DNA of 64,000 bases from the NCBI GenBank assembly GCA_038534195.1, contig JBCAXE010000017.1, positions 1 through 64,000 of the forward strand, read 5' to 3'. This DNA comes from JAJFFW01 sp038534195. GTDB taxonomy: Bacteria > Pseudomonadota > Alphaproteobacteria > Caulobacterales > Parvularculaceae. The notes under the pieces were generated by a model. It was not told the DNA's origin, did no database searches, and saw only the letters and a list, made by a program, of their open reading frames with translations. Position numbers and translations under genes: made by a program. Positions within the stretch are counted from its first letter, which is position 1; each line of letters opens with the position of its first letter. Positions 17,607 through 25,212 of this stretch are shown here, piece by piece.

Positions 17607-19680
17607 ACCGCACCGCGGCGCCGCCCGATGACGCCAAGGGCAGTTTGAGCTGATCACCTTTCGCGACGGCGCGCTTTTCGATGATCATCTCGTATGGATT
17701 TTCTTTCCATTCCGCCTTTGCGCCGTCCCGGTAGATCTGCGCCTCGTATTTTTTGTCCGCGTACAGAAAATCGAGGCTGACTTCCATGAGCCGCGGCTCT
17801 TCATTGGTAAGCGTCCCGAGATACCAGTCGTCGCCGCCGCGCTCCCTGCGCGCGAACGTTACATAGTCGCCGACTTCACCGTTGAGCGCGATGCTTTCTT
17901 CCCAATCGGCCGGCACGTCTTTGATGAACTGAAAGGCGTCGGGGCGCTTTTCATAATTCTCCGGCAGGTCCGCGGCCATCTGGATCGGTGAATAGAGCAC
18001 CACATAAAGCGCAAGCTGTTTGGCGAGCGTCGTTTGCGGACGGTTGATCGGGTCGGACCGCTGCATATCCTCGCGCAAGGGCGGGCGCTTGTTCGGTTCA
18101 AGATCGAAAATCCCTGGCGTGAAATCCATCGGCCCGGAGAGCATGCGCGTGAACGGCAGGATCGCCGTGTGCGCCGGCGGGTTCGGCGGCGTGCCCCAGG
18201 CGTTGAACTCCATGCCGCGCGCGCCTTCGCGCGAAACCCAATTCGGATAAGTGCGGCGCAGGCCCGTATCCTTCACCGGCTCGTGCGGGTTCATCGCAAT
18301 CTGGCGTTTCGCCGCTTCAGTGACGACTTTCAAATGATGATCGACCATGAATTGACCGTCATGCCACTCATACCGCTTGACGCCTTTTTCATCGATCCGT
18401 TCGATGCGCCCTGCGTCCGCCACATAACCGGACTTGATGACGCGCACGCCATTCTCCTTATAAAGATCAAGAGCGTCTTCCAGTTGCGCTTCGTAATTGG
18501 AAACGTCGCCGGACGTCTCATGGTGCCCGATAATCCGCACGCCTTTTTCCTGCGCATAGGCGCCGAGCGCCGCCAGATCAAAGTCGGGATAGCTCTCAGT
18601 GAAGCTGAAAAGGTCGCCATTATTGAACCAGTCGCCGTCCCAGCCGATGTTCCAGCCTTCCACGAGGACGCCGTTGAAGCCGTGCTCTGCGGCGAAATCG
18701 ATATAGCGCTTGGTTTCTTCTGTTGTGGCGCCGTGAATAAGATCATTGCCCCAGCTGCGATCGCGAATATGCATCGCCCACCAGATGCCCACATATTTGC
18801 CTGGTTCAAACCAAGATACGTCGCCGAGCTTGTTCGGCTCATTCAGGTTCAAAATGAGATCAGAATTCAACAGGCCCACGGCGTCGTCAGAAATCTGGAT
18901 CGTGCGCCATGGCGATTTAAAGGGCGCCTTGGTTTTTACTGCGACCCCGTCCGACCAACGCGACAGATGCGCTTCAAACGCGCCCGGCCGCAGGGCTTGC
19001 AGCGACATGCCCGCGTAATCCACAAGCGCCGCCTCGTGAATGCTCAAATGGACGCCGGACGGGGTTTTGAAGGTCACCGGCGTATGCGCGTCTTGCACCT
19101 TTCCGGCGGGCGTTTCGCTGTAAATGTATTCATACCGATTAAATTCGCCGCTCGGGATCCACCATGTCGTCGCCTCTGGGCCGACCGTAAATTGCGTACG
19201 CTCGTCGATGATCTCGACTGACTTCAGGTACTTCTGCTTCGGCACCTCGTAACGAAAACCGATCCCGTCATCGAAAACGCGAAAACGCACGGCGAAAGAT
19301 CGCGCCGGGCCCTCCGTCGCAGCGAAGGTGATCAGCGCTTCATTATGGTGATCGCGCACTTGCCTGCGTTCGCCCCAGGGCTGTTCCCAGGTCGCATCAG
19401 CGCTCGCCTCTTCGGAGGCGACGATTTCGAGGTTACGGTCGAACCCATGACGTTCCTTGAACAGAAGACCGAGGCGCGAGGTCGTTATGACATCTTCATC
19501 GTCAAACCGCACCGCATAAGAGGCGTGGCCGCCTTCGTCGGAGACTGTGACCGCAATGCTTCCGTTTGGCGAGGCGATCTCGATTTCCTTGGCGAAAACC
19601 GCCGGCGAAAAGACGATTGCGCATGCGCCGAACGCAACCGCGCAGTGCTGTGAGATTGTTTTTCCGAGGTCAGTTTTCAT
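17584..19680 (-). CDS. GH97 family alpha-glucosidase (SusB-like)
   Basis: The 698-residue protein begins with a signal peptide ending near PAVFA-KE, so it is periplasmic or outer-membrane-associated. The N-terminal beta-sandwich is followed by the barrel (about 290-570), with IWWAMHIRDRSWG, VLVEGWNIGWDGDW and the acidic pair region HHETSG (E388). It also has HEPVKDTGLRRTYPN (E467) and GMEFNAW (E491). The spacing fits the three glutamates of inverting GH97 enzymes such as Bacteroides SusB, rather than the retaining type with an Asp nucleophile. It releases glucose from maltooligosaccharides. It belongs to the alpha-glucan locus and has an operator-like site 100 bases before its start. Confidence 0.92.
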   Translation of the reverse strand: MKTDLGKTISQHCAVAFGACAIVFSPAVFAKEIEIASPNGSIAVTVSDEGGHASYAVRFDDEDVITTSRLGLLFKERHGFDRNLEIVASEEASADATWEQPWGERRQVRDHHNEALITFAATEGPARSFAVRFRVFDDGIGFRYEVPKQKYLKSVEIIDERTQFTVGPEATTWWIPSGEFNRYEYIYSETPAGKVQDAHTPVTFKTPSGVHLSIHEAALVDYAGMSLQALRPGAFEAHLSRWSDGVAVKTKAPFKSPWRTIQISDDAVGLLNSDLILNLNEPNKLGDVSWFEPGKYVGIWWAMHIRDRSWGNDLIHGATTEETKRYIDFAAEHGFNGVLVEGWNIGWDGDWFNNGDLFSFTESYPDFDLAALGAYAQEKGVRIIGHHETSGDVSNYEAQLEDALDLYKENGVRVIKSGYVADAGRIERIDEKGVKRYEWHDGQFMVDHHLKVVTEAAKRQIAMNPHEPVKDTGLRRTYPNWVSREGARGMEFNAWGTPPNPPAHTAILPFTRMLSGPMDFTPGIFDLEPNKRPPLREDMQRSDPINRPQTTLAKQLALYVVLYSPIQMAADLPENYEKRPDAFQFIKDVPADWEESIALNGEVGDYVTFARRERGGDDWYLGTLTNEEPRLMEVSLDFLYADKKYEAQIYRDGAKAEWKENPYEMIIEKRAVAKGDQLKLPLASSGGAAVRFKALAQE

Positions 19681-19777
19681 GGATATCCTCCCGATCAGAT
19701 CCGGCGCAGTTTCGCCTAAAACGCCGCCCGCTTATTTGGAATCGCCGACATTCCGCGACGATATCGCCGCATGCAAC

Positions 19778-19795
19778 ATTTTGCAATTTTTTACG
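19778..19795. promoter_or_regulatory. Operator-like motif upstream of GH97
   Basis: The core TTGCAATTTTTTACG (19781-19795) recurs exactly at 28256-28270, in front of the secreted amylase gene. It lies in the divergent gap between the GH97 gene and the DUF6445 operon. It is probably a site for the LacI-type regulator of this locus, which is inferred from repetition and position. Confidence 0.4.
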
Positions 19796-19861
19796 TGAAA
19801 ATTTGCGCCTCACGGCTCCGGTAGCCTGCATCTTAATTTAGAGCCGCACCCTGGAATACAA

Positions 19862-19884
19862 TTTTTTGCATTTTAAGCAAAAAA
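19862..19884. promoter_or_regulatory. Perfect palindrome upstream of the DUF6445 operon
   Basis: Arms TTTTTTGC (19862-19869) and GCAAAAAA (19877-19884) flank seven bases. The centre lies about 50 bases before the DUF6445 start, as expected for an operator. The half-site resembles the TTGCAA/T-run elements found elsewhere in this locus. Confidence 0.45.
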
Positions 19885-19921
19885 CGCTTAATCTGCGCGC
19901 AACAGCAATCAGCGGGCGTCC

Positions 19922-20617
19922 ATGCAATTTTCCTTGTCGTCTGAAGCGACAATTCACGTCGATCCGATCGGCGAGGAGCGCCAGCCCCTGTGCGTTATTG
20001 ATAACGCCCTCCCCGATCCGGACGCTTTCGTTGACCATGCTGCGACGAAACCTTTCGGCCAGATCGGCGCTTATTATCCGGGCGTTCGCGCAACACTGGA
20101 CACCGACTGCGGGGCGTCATTGTGCGAGACGGTCGGAACGATTGCGCGCGAAAACTTTGCGATGCGCCATGAAGCATGGGGCGGCGAATATTTTTTCTCT
20201 ATCGTCACCACGCCGCCGGCGCAGCTGGCGCCGATCCAGCGCCTCCCCCACTATGACGGTGTCGAAACAGACCGCCTCGCGGTCCTCTTATACCTGACGC
20301 CGGAACCGCAAGGCGGCACATCATTTTATCGCCATCGCGCCACGGGCTTTGAGACCATCGATAAGTCGCGTTTTCCCGAATACAAATCGGCGCTCGAAAA
20401 TGACGTGCGCAGCCATGGCCTGCCGCCCGCGCACTATATCGACGACGGCGCGCCGCTCTTTGAACGGATCAAAACGGTCGACGCCGTCTATAATCGTATG
20501 CTCGTCTACAGAGGGATAAACCTTCACTGCAGCGCGATCGACGAGACCACATCTTTCTCGCCCGATCCGCGCGTCGGGCGTTTAACGATCAACGCCTTTC
20601 TGACGCCCGCATCTTGA
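19922..20617 (+). CDS. DUF6445 family protein (oxygenase-like)
   Basis: The 231-residue protein fits the DUF6445 family, which is often found beside tryptophan-halogenase-like genes and TonB receptors in carbohydrate loci. It has no signal peptide. A motif LPHYDGVETDRLAVLLYL (about 100-118) carries an HxD pair, followed by GGTSFYRHRATG and, near the end, YRGINLHCSAI with a third His. The arrangement resembles the HxD...H iron site of prolyl-4-hydroxylase-type 2-oxoglutarate oxygenases. That activity is an inference, since biochemical data for the family are unknown to me. It is the first gene of an operon with the GH13 lipoprotein (18-base gap) and a halogenase. Confidence 0.8.
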   Translation: MQFSLSSEATIHVDPIGEERQPLCVIDNALPDPDAFVDHAATKPFGQIGAYYPGVRATLDTDCGASLCETVGTIARENFAMRHEAWGGEYFFSIVTTPPAQLAPIQRLPHYDGVETDRLAVLLYLTPEPQGGTSFYRHRATGFETIDKSRFPEYKSALENDVRSHGLPPAHYIDDGAPLFERIKTVDAVYNRMLVYRGINLHCSAIDETTSFSPDPRVGRLTINAFLTPAS

Positions 20618-20635
20618 AAAAACAGGGACCACACG

Positions 20636-22057
20636 ATGAGACTTCACTTACTGGCCGCCGCTTTTCTTCTAACGCTTTACGGCTGCAACGGCGAAGCGCA
20701 ACAGACCGAAACGCAAGGCGCGATACAGGAACAGCCCGCGCCGTCGGTAAAAGTGAACCCTTACGCGCCGCAACCCTATGTGAAAATCGCGCACCCGGAA
20801 TGGACGCGCGACGCTGTTATTTATGAAATGAACGTTCGCCAATTCTCCGAAGAAGGAACCTTCGCCGCTGCGCAGACACATCTCTCTCGCCTTAAGGAGC
20901 TTGGCGTTGATATTGTCTGGCTGATGCCGATCCATCCCATCGGCGAAAAGAACCGCAAGGGAAGCCTCGGCAGTTACTACGCCGTCAAAGATTATTACGG
21001 GGTCAACCCGGAATTCGGTTCGCTCGATGACCTGAAATCCTTTATCGAGGAAGCCCATGCGCTTGACATGCATGTGATCCTCGACTGGGTCGCCAACCAT
21101 ACGGCGTGGGACAATCCTCTCGTTACGGAACACCCGGATTGGTATGAACGCGACTGGAAGGGCGATTATCGCCCAACCCCCTGGTGGGATTGGTCAGACA
21201 TTATCGACCTCGACTATTCGCAGCCGGGCGTGCGCGAATATATGACGAAGGCGATGAAATATTGGGTTGAGGAAGTCGGCGTCGACGGATTTCGATGCGA
21301 CGTGGCGGGCTACATCCCGCTCGACTTCTGGAACAATCTGCGCCGCGAGCTAGATATGGTGAAACCTGTCTTCCTGCTTGGCGAATATGAAGGCCGCGAC
21401 GCGCATATGGCGGCGTTCGACGCGACTTACGCCTGGAGCCTCAGCCGGTCCATGCAGGCCGTGGCCAAAGGCGAAGCCGACCTCGGCGCGCTGTTCGGCT
21501 ATTATTCGGAAAATGAAAGCGTTTGGCCCCGCGACGCCTATCGCATGACCTATACGTCGAACCATGATTATAATTCCTGGCACGGAACAGATCGCGAGCT
21601 TTACGGCGACGCGTTGGAGCCAGCGATCGTCCTGACCTTTGTGGGCGAAGGGATGCCGCTCATCTATAGCGGGCAGGAAGCGGGCAACGAAAAGCGTCTT
21701 GAATTCTTCGAAAAAGATACGATCGAATGGCGCGACCACCCCACGGCCGCACTCTTTAAGAAACTCACAGCCCTCAAACACGAAACGAAAGCGCTCTGGA
21801 ACGGTGCGGCGGGCGCGCGCATGGTGTCGGTGATTAACTCTGCGCCCACGAATGTCTTGAGTTTTGTTCGCTTCGGCGCCGGTGACGGCGTCTTTGCGGT
21901 AATCAATTTCACCGGCGACGCGCAGACAATAAGTTTCCCGCAATCGCTGCACCATGGCGCGTATGAAGAGTATTTCTCCGGCGACCGCGTCACATTCGAC
22001 GCCGAACGCACGCTCGCATTGACCCCGTGGGAGTATCGCGTTTACGTGAAAAAATGA
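20636..22057 (+). CDS. GH13 alpha-amylase-family lipoprotein
   Basis: The 473-residue protein has a lipoprotein signal with lipobox LYGC (Cys17) and should be anchored to a membrane facing the periplasm or outside. The GH13 barrel shows LMPIHPIGEKNRKGSLGSYY, DWVANHT (about 150-156), the nucleophile in GFRCDVAG (Asp222), the acid/base in LLGEYEG (Glu250) and SNHDYNS (Asp311). The C-terminal beta domain is short. It likely cuts or trims alpha-glucans before uptake. Product specificity is not readable. It has an AGGGA ribosome site, and its stop overlaps the halogenase start (ATGA). Confidence 0.9.
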   Translation: MRLHLLAAAFLLTLYGCNGEAQQTETQGAIQEQPAPSVKVNPYAPQPYVKIAHPEWTRDAVIYEMNVRQFSEEGTFAAAQTHLSRLKELGVDIVWLMPIHPIGEKNRKGSLGSYYAVKDYYGVNPEFGSLDDLKSFIEEAHALDMHVILDWVANHTAWDNPLVTEHPDWYERDWKGDYRPTPWWDWSDIIDLDYSQPGVREYMTKAMKYWVEEVGVDGFRCDVAGYIPLDFWNNLRRELDMVKPVFLLGEYEGRDAHMAAFDATYAWSLSRSMQAVAKGEADLGALFGYYSENESVWPRDAYRMTYTSNHDYNSWHGTDRELYGDALEPAIVLTFVGEGMPLIYSGQEAGNEKRLEFFEKDTIEWRDHPTAALFKKLTALKHETKALWNGAAGARMVSVINSAPTNVLSFVRFGAGDGVFAVINFTGDAQTISFPQSLHHGAYEEYFSGDRVTFDAERTLALTPWEYRVYVKK

Positions 22058-23574
22058 ACGCGGAACCGAAAGCATCAGCGCCATTGAAAATCGCAATCGC
22101 CGGCGGCGGCACCGCCGGATGGATGGCCGCCAATCTGATGGCGCACCGGTGGCGGGACCGGCCCATCGAGATCACGGTTATTGAATCGCCAGATATCGGC
22201 ATTATCGGCGTCGGCGAAGGATCAACACCGCAGCTCAAAGCATTCTTCACCGGGCTTGGCATTGATGAAGCCGACTGGATGCCGGCCTGCAACGCGACCT
22301 ACAAAAACGGGATCAGCTTTTACGGTTGGTCGGACAGGGAAAATTGCGCGGGATATTTTCACCCATTCCCTGCGCCGATCGATACGCACACCGCGCCGGC
22401 CTTTTACTTTCACAGCCACTTCCGCCGACTCGGTTTTGACCTTGAGGCGCACCCGGATCGTTTCTTTTTATCGGCGGCGCTCGCCCGCAAAAAGCTTGCG
22501 CCGATCCCCAATCAAAATTTCCCCTTTGAGATGGCCTATGGCTATCATTTCGACGCTTATCTTGTCGGCGCCTTTCTGCGCGATCACGCCAAGGCGCAGG
22601 GCGTCGTTCATCTGGAAGCGAAGATTACGCATGTGGATGTGGATGAGACAGGCGCGATCAGCGCGCTGCGGCTCGACGATGACCGCCGGTTTGATGCGGA
22701 CTTCTTTGTGGACGCCACCGGCTTTCGCTCGCTCCTCCTGCAGGGCGCTATGGACGTCAAATTTATGAGCTTTGCAAAAAACCTCTTCGCCGATTCCGCT
22801 GTGGTCATGCCGACGCCTTCTGATCCGGACGGTCTCGCCTCCCAGACGACGGCGACAGCGCTGAAAAACGGCTGGGTCTGGAATATTCCGCTCACGAACC
22901 GCACCGGCAATGGATATGTCTATAGCAGCAGCTATTGCTCTGAGGATGAGGCGGAGGCGGAGCTGCGCGCTCATCTGGGGTTGGAAGACAGCGACGTCGA
23001 GGTGCGCCAGCTCAAAATGAAAGTGGGCCAGGTTGAAAAACACTGGTCGAAAAATTGCCTTGCCGTGGGCCTGTCGCAAGGCTTCATCGAGCCGCTGGAG
23101 GCGACCGCCCTCCACCTTGTTCAAGCGACGGTGGAGCAATTCATCGCCGCGTTTGAACAAGGCGGCTTCACGGCGCAAAACGAAGACGCGTTCAATCGGG
23201 ATATTTCAGCGCGCTTTGAAGGCGTGCGCGATTATATCGTCTGCCATTACCGTGCGAACCTCAGAATTGATACTGACTATTGGCGCGACAACGCCGCCAA
23301 CGATCATCTTTCCGAGTCACTCCAGCGCATCTTCGAATGCTGGTTCTCGCAAGGGGACCTGAAACAGGAGATCGCAAATCAGGACATTGCGAAATATTAT
23401 TCGCTGACCTCATGGATTTGCCTGCTCGGGGGCTACGGCAATTATCCATCCCCGCAATCGCTTAAACCGCCGCAAGCCGATTTGCAGCGGTTCGACCTCG
23501 CGGTGATTGATGATTTTGTGGAACGATGCGCGCTGAATTTCCGCGATCATCGCGCGGTCCTCGACGCCGCGTAA
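22054..23574 (+). CDS. Flavin-dependent tryptophan halogenase-like protein (copy 1)
   Basis: The ATG at 22054 overlaps the amylase stop by four bases. The 506-residue protein has the FAD-binding GGGTAGWMAA (about 17-26), VGEGSTPQLKAFF, the halogenase Lys in ATYKNGISFYGW (Lys84, aligning with PrnA Lys79) and the signature WVWNIP (274-279), so the residues needed for halogenation are in place. The active-site PLE motif reads PLEAT instead of PLEST. Such proteins recur in TonB-receptor carbohydrate loci of Caulobacter-like bacteria, and their substrates there are not established. I would not assume free tryptophan. No separate flavin reductase is in the window. Confidence 0.88.
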   Translation: MNAEPKASAPLKIAIAGGGTAGWMAANLMAHRWRDRPIEITVIESPDIGIIGVGEGSTPQLKAFFTGLGIDEADWMPACNATYKNGISFYGWSDRENCAGYFHPFPAPIDTHTAPAFYFHSHFRRLGFDLEAHPDRFFLSAALARKKLAPIPNQNFPFEMAYGYHFDAYLVGAFLRDHAKAQGVVHLEAKITHVDVDETGAISALRLDDDRRFDADFFVDATGFRSLLLQGAMDVKFMSFAKNLFADSAVVMPTPSDPDGLASQTTATALKNGWVWNIPLTNRTGNGYVYSSSYCSEDEAEAELRAHLGLEDSDVEVRQLKMKVGQVEKHWSKNCLAVGLSQGFIEPLEATALHLVQATVEQFIAAFEQGGFTAQNEDAFNRDISARFEGVRDYIVCHYRANLRIDTDYWRDNAANDHLSESLQRIFECWFSQGDLKQEIANQDIAKYYSLTSWICLLGGYGNYPSPQSLKPPQADLQRFDLAVIDDFVERCALNFRDHRAVLDAA

Positions 23575-23599
23575 CGGCCCTATGCTTTCAGCCAACGTC

Positions 23600-25096
23600 T
23601 TAAGCCGCGCAATTGTCGCGAATGAACGCTTCGTGGGATGGGAGCGTGTCCACAGCACGTCCAATAATTGTCTTCAGATCGGCGAAAAACTTTGCAAGGT
23701 CCGCCTCGGAGAGTTGATCCGCAGCGGGATGATAGGCCCGCGGTATGATCCCCTGCCCCACCATTACTTGAACCCAACCGGGCTCAAGGAAAAGTTCGTC
23801 CTGCTCCCGGACAACGCGCCCGCTCGCTCGGAAAAGATCGATCTTGTGTTGCAGCGTTTCAGGGATCGCCATCTCGCGGCATTGTTTCCAAAAGCCGGAG
23901 TCTTCGCGCTCATTGGCGTGATAATGAAGGATCAGGAAATCCCGAATGCGCTCAAACTCAACGCGGGTCTGCGTATTATACGAAGCGATCAACGCCGGGT
24001 CGAAAGTCTTGTCCGGGAACATGGAAATCAAGCGACTGATCATCGACTGGATGAGATGGATAGACGTGGATTCAAGCGGCTCCATGAAGCCGCTGGCGAG
24101 GCCGATCGCCACACAATTCTTGACCCAGACATTTTTGCGCATGCCGGTCTGAAACCTTAAAAAGCGCGGCTCGGCCTGCGGCGCGCCTTCCAGATTTTCC
24201 AGCAAAATCGCCTGGGCTTCATCATCGCTGATGTGATCGCTGCAATAGACATGGCCGTTGCCTACGCGGTGTTGCAGCGGAATGCGCCATTGCCACCCGG
24301 CCTTGCGCGCCGTCGCCTGCGTATACGGACGGAAGGTGTCGCCATGGGCGCAAGGGACCGCCACCGCCCGGTCGCACGGCAGCCAGTGCGTCCAATCTTC
24401 ATAGCCCGCCTGTAGCGCGCCTTCGATCAAAAGCCCGCGAAAGCCCGAACAATCGATAAAAAGATCGGCTTCCAACGCGCCGCCGTCCTCAAGCTGAACC
24501 GAGCGAATGGCGCCCGTATCGCCATCAAGCGCCACATCGACGACTTTGCCTTCTTTGCGCGTCACCCCGCGCTTTTCGGCGAAAGCACGCAAAAATTGAG
24601 CGTAAAGCCCCGCGTCGAAATGGAAGGCGTATCTGACGCCGGTGAGGTTCGACGATCCGATGCGATCCAGACGCTGGAAGCGGTTTTTCATCGCCGCTTC
24701 AGTATTGATCGAGTAGGCCCATAACGATGTGTCGTCGCCGGCGGCCTGCGCGCGCAGCCAGTAATGGTGAAACGGTGAGAAGCCAAGGGGCATGCCGATG
24801 TCACCGAACGCATGCAAATAAGATTCCCCGGCGCGGCGCCACCCGTTGAATTGAATGCCGAGTTTGAAACTCGCCTGTGTCTTCCGGATAAAGACGTTTT
24901 CATCAACGCCCAGGAAGCGGTTGATATGGTGGATTTGCGGGATCGTGGCTTCGCCGACGCCGACCGTGCCGATCGCTTCGGATTCCACAAGTGTGATCTC
25001 GATCGAACGGCCGAACGCTTTCGACAGAACCGCCGCCGCCATCCAACCGGCGGAACCGCCGCCCACAATCAGAACCGACCGAATTGCCGTCGCCAT
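23600..25096 (-). CDS. Flavin-dependent tryptophan halogenase-like protein (copy 2)
   Basis: This 498-residue protein is related to copy 1 but clearly distinct. It has GGGSAGWMAA (about 12-21), VGEATIPQIHHINRFLG, the catalytic-type Lys in ASFKLGIQFNGW (Lys78), IDCSGFRGLLIEG, WQWRIP (268-273) and GFMEPLESTSIH, which keeps the PLES form. It is convergent with copy 1 (25-base gap) and ends on the same strand as the TonB receptor 130 bases upstream, separated by a terminator. It probably acts in the cytoplasm. The role in glucan use is unknown. Confidence 0.9.
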   Translation of the reverse strand: MATAIRSVLIVGGGSAGWMAAAVLSKAFGRSIEITLVESEAIGTVGVGEATIPQIHHINRFLGVDENVFIRKTQASFKLGIQFNGWRRAGESYLHAFGDIGMPLGFSPFHHYWLRAQAAGDDTSLWAYSINTEAAMKNRFQRLDRIGSSNLTGVRYAFHFDAGLYAQFLRAFAEKRGVTRKEGKVVDVALDGDTGAIRSVQLEDGGALEADLFIDCSGFRGLLIEGALQAGYEDWTHWLPCDRAVAVPCAHGDTFRPYTQATARKAGWQWRIPLQHRVGNGHVYCSDHISDDEAQAILLENLEGAPQAEPRFLRFQTGMRKNVWVKNCVAIGLASGFMEPLESTSIHLIQSMISRLISMFPDKTFDPALIASYNTQTRVEFERIRDFLILHYHANEREDSGFWKQCREMAIPETLQHKIDLFRASGRVVREQDELFLEPGWVQVMVGQGIIPRAYHPAADQLSEADLAKFFADLKTIIGRAVDTLPSHEAFIRDNCAA

Positions 25097-25152
25097 GCCC
25101 TATGAACCTTTCCGCACTAGCATGCTTAAATCGAACCAGCGCATCAAGACGC

Positions 25153-25186
25153 AAAAAGCCCTGCCGACAATGAAGATCGGCAGGGC
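25153..25186 (-). terminator. Intrinsic terminator after the TonB receptor gene
   Basis: Perfect 10-base arms, GCCCTGCCGA at 25158-25167 and TCGGCAGGGC at 25177-25186, surround nine bases. Read on the minus strand, the hairpin is followed directly by TTTTT (25157-25153). It lies 27 bases past the receptor stop codon and just upstream of halogenase copy 2, so it separates their transcription. Confidence 0.9.
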
Positions 25187-25212
25187 CTAAACGCGCCCGG
25201 GAGGAAGCGTGT

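Noticed and set aside
18034..19221. Long plus-strand open frame opposite GH97 (395 codons)
   Set aside because: It is antisense to a well-supported enzyme gene and has shadow-like composition without motifs.
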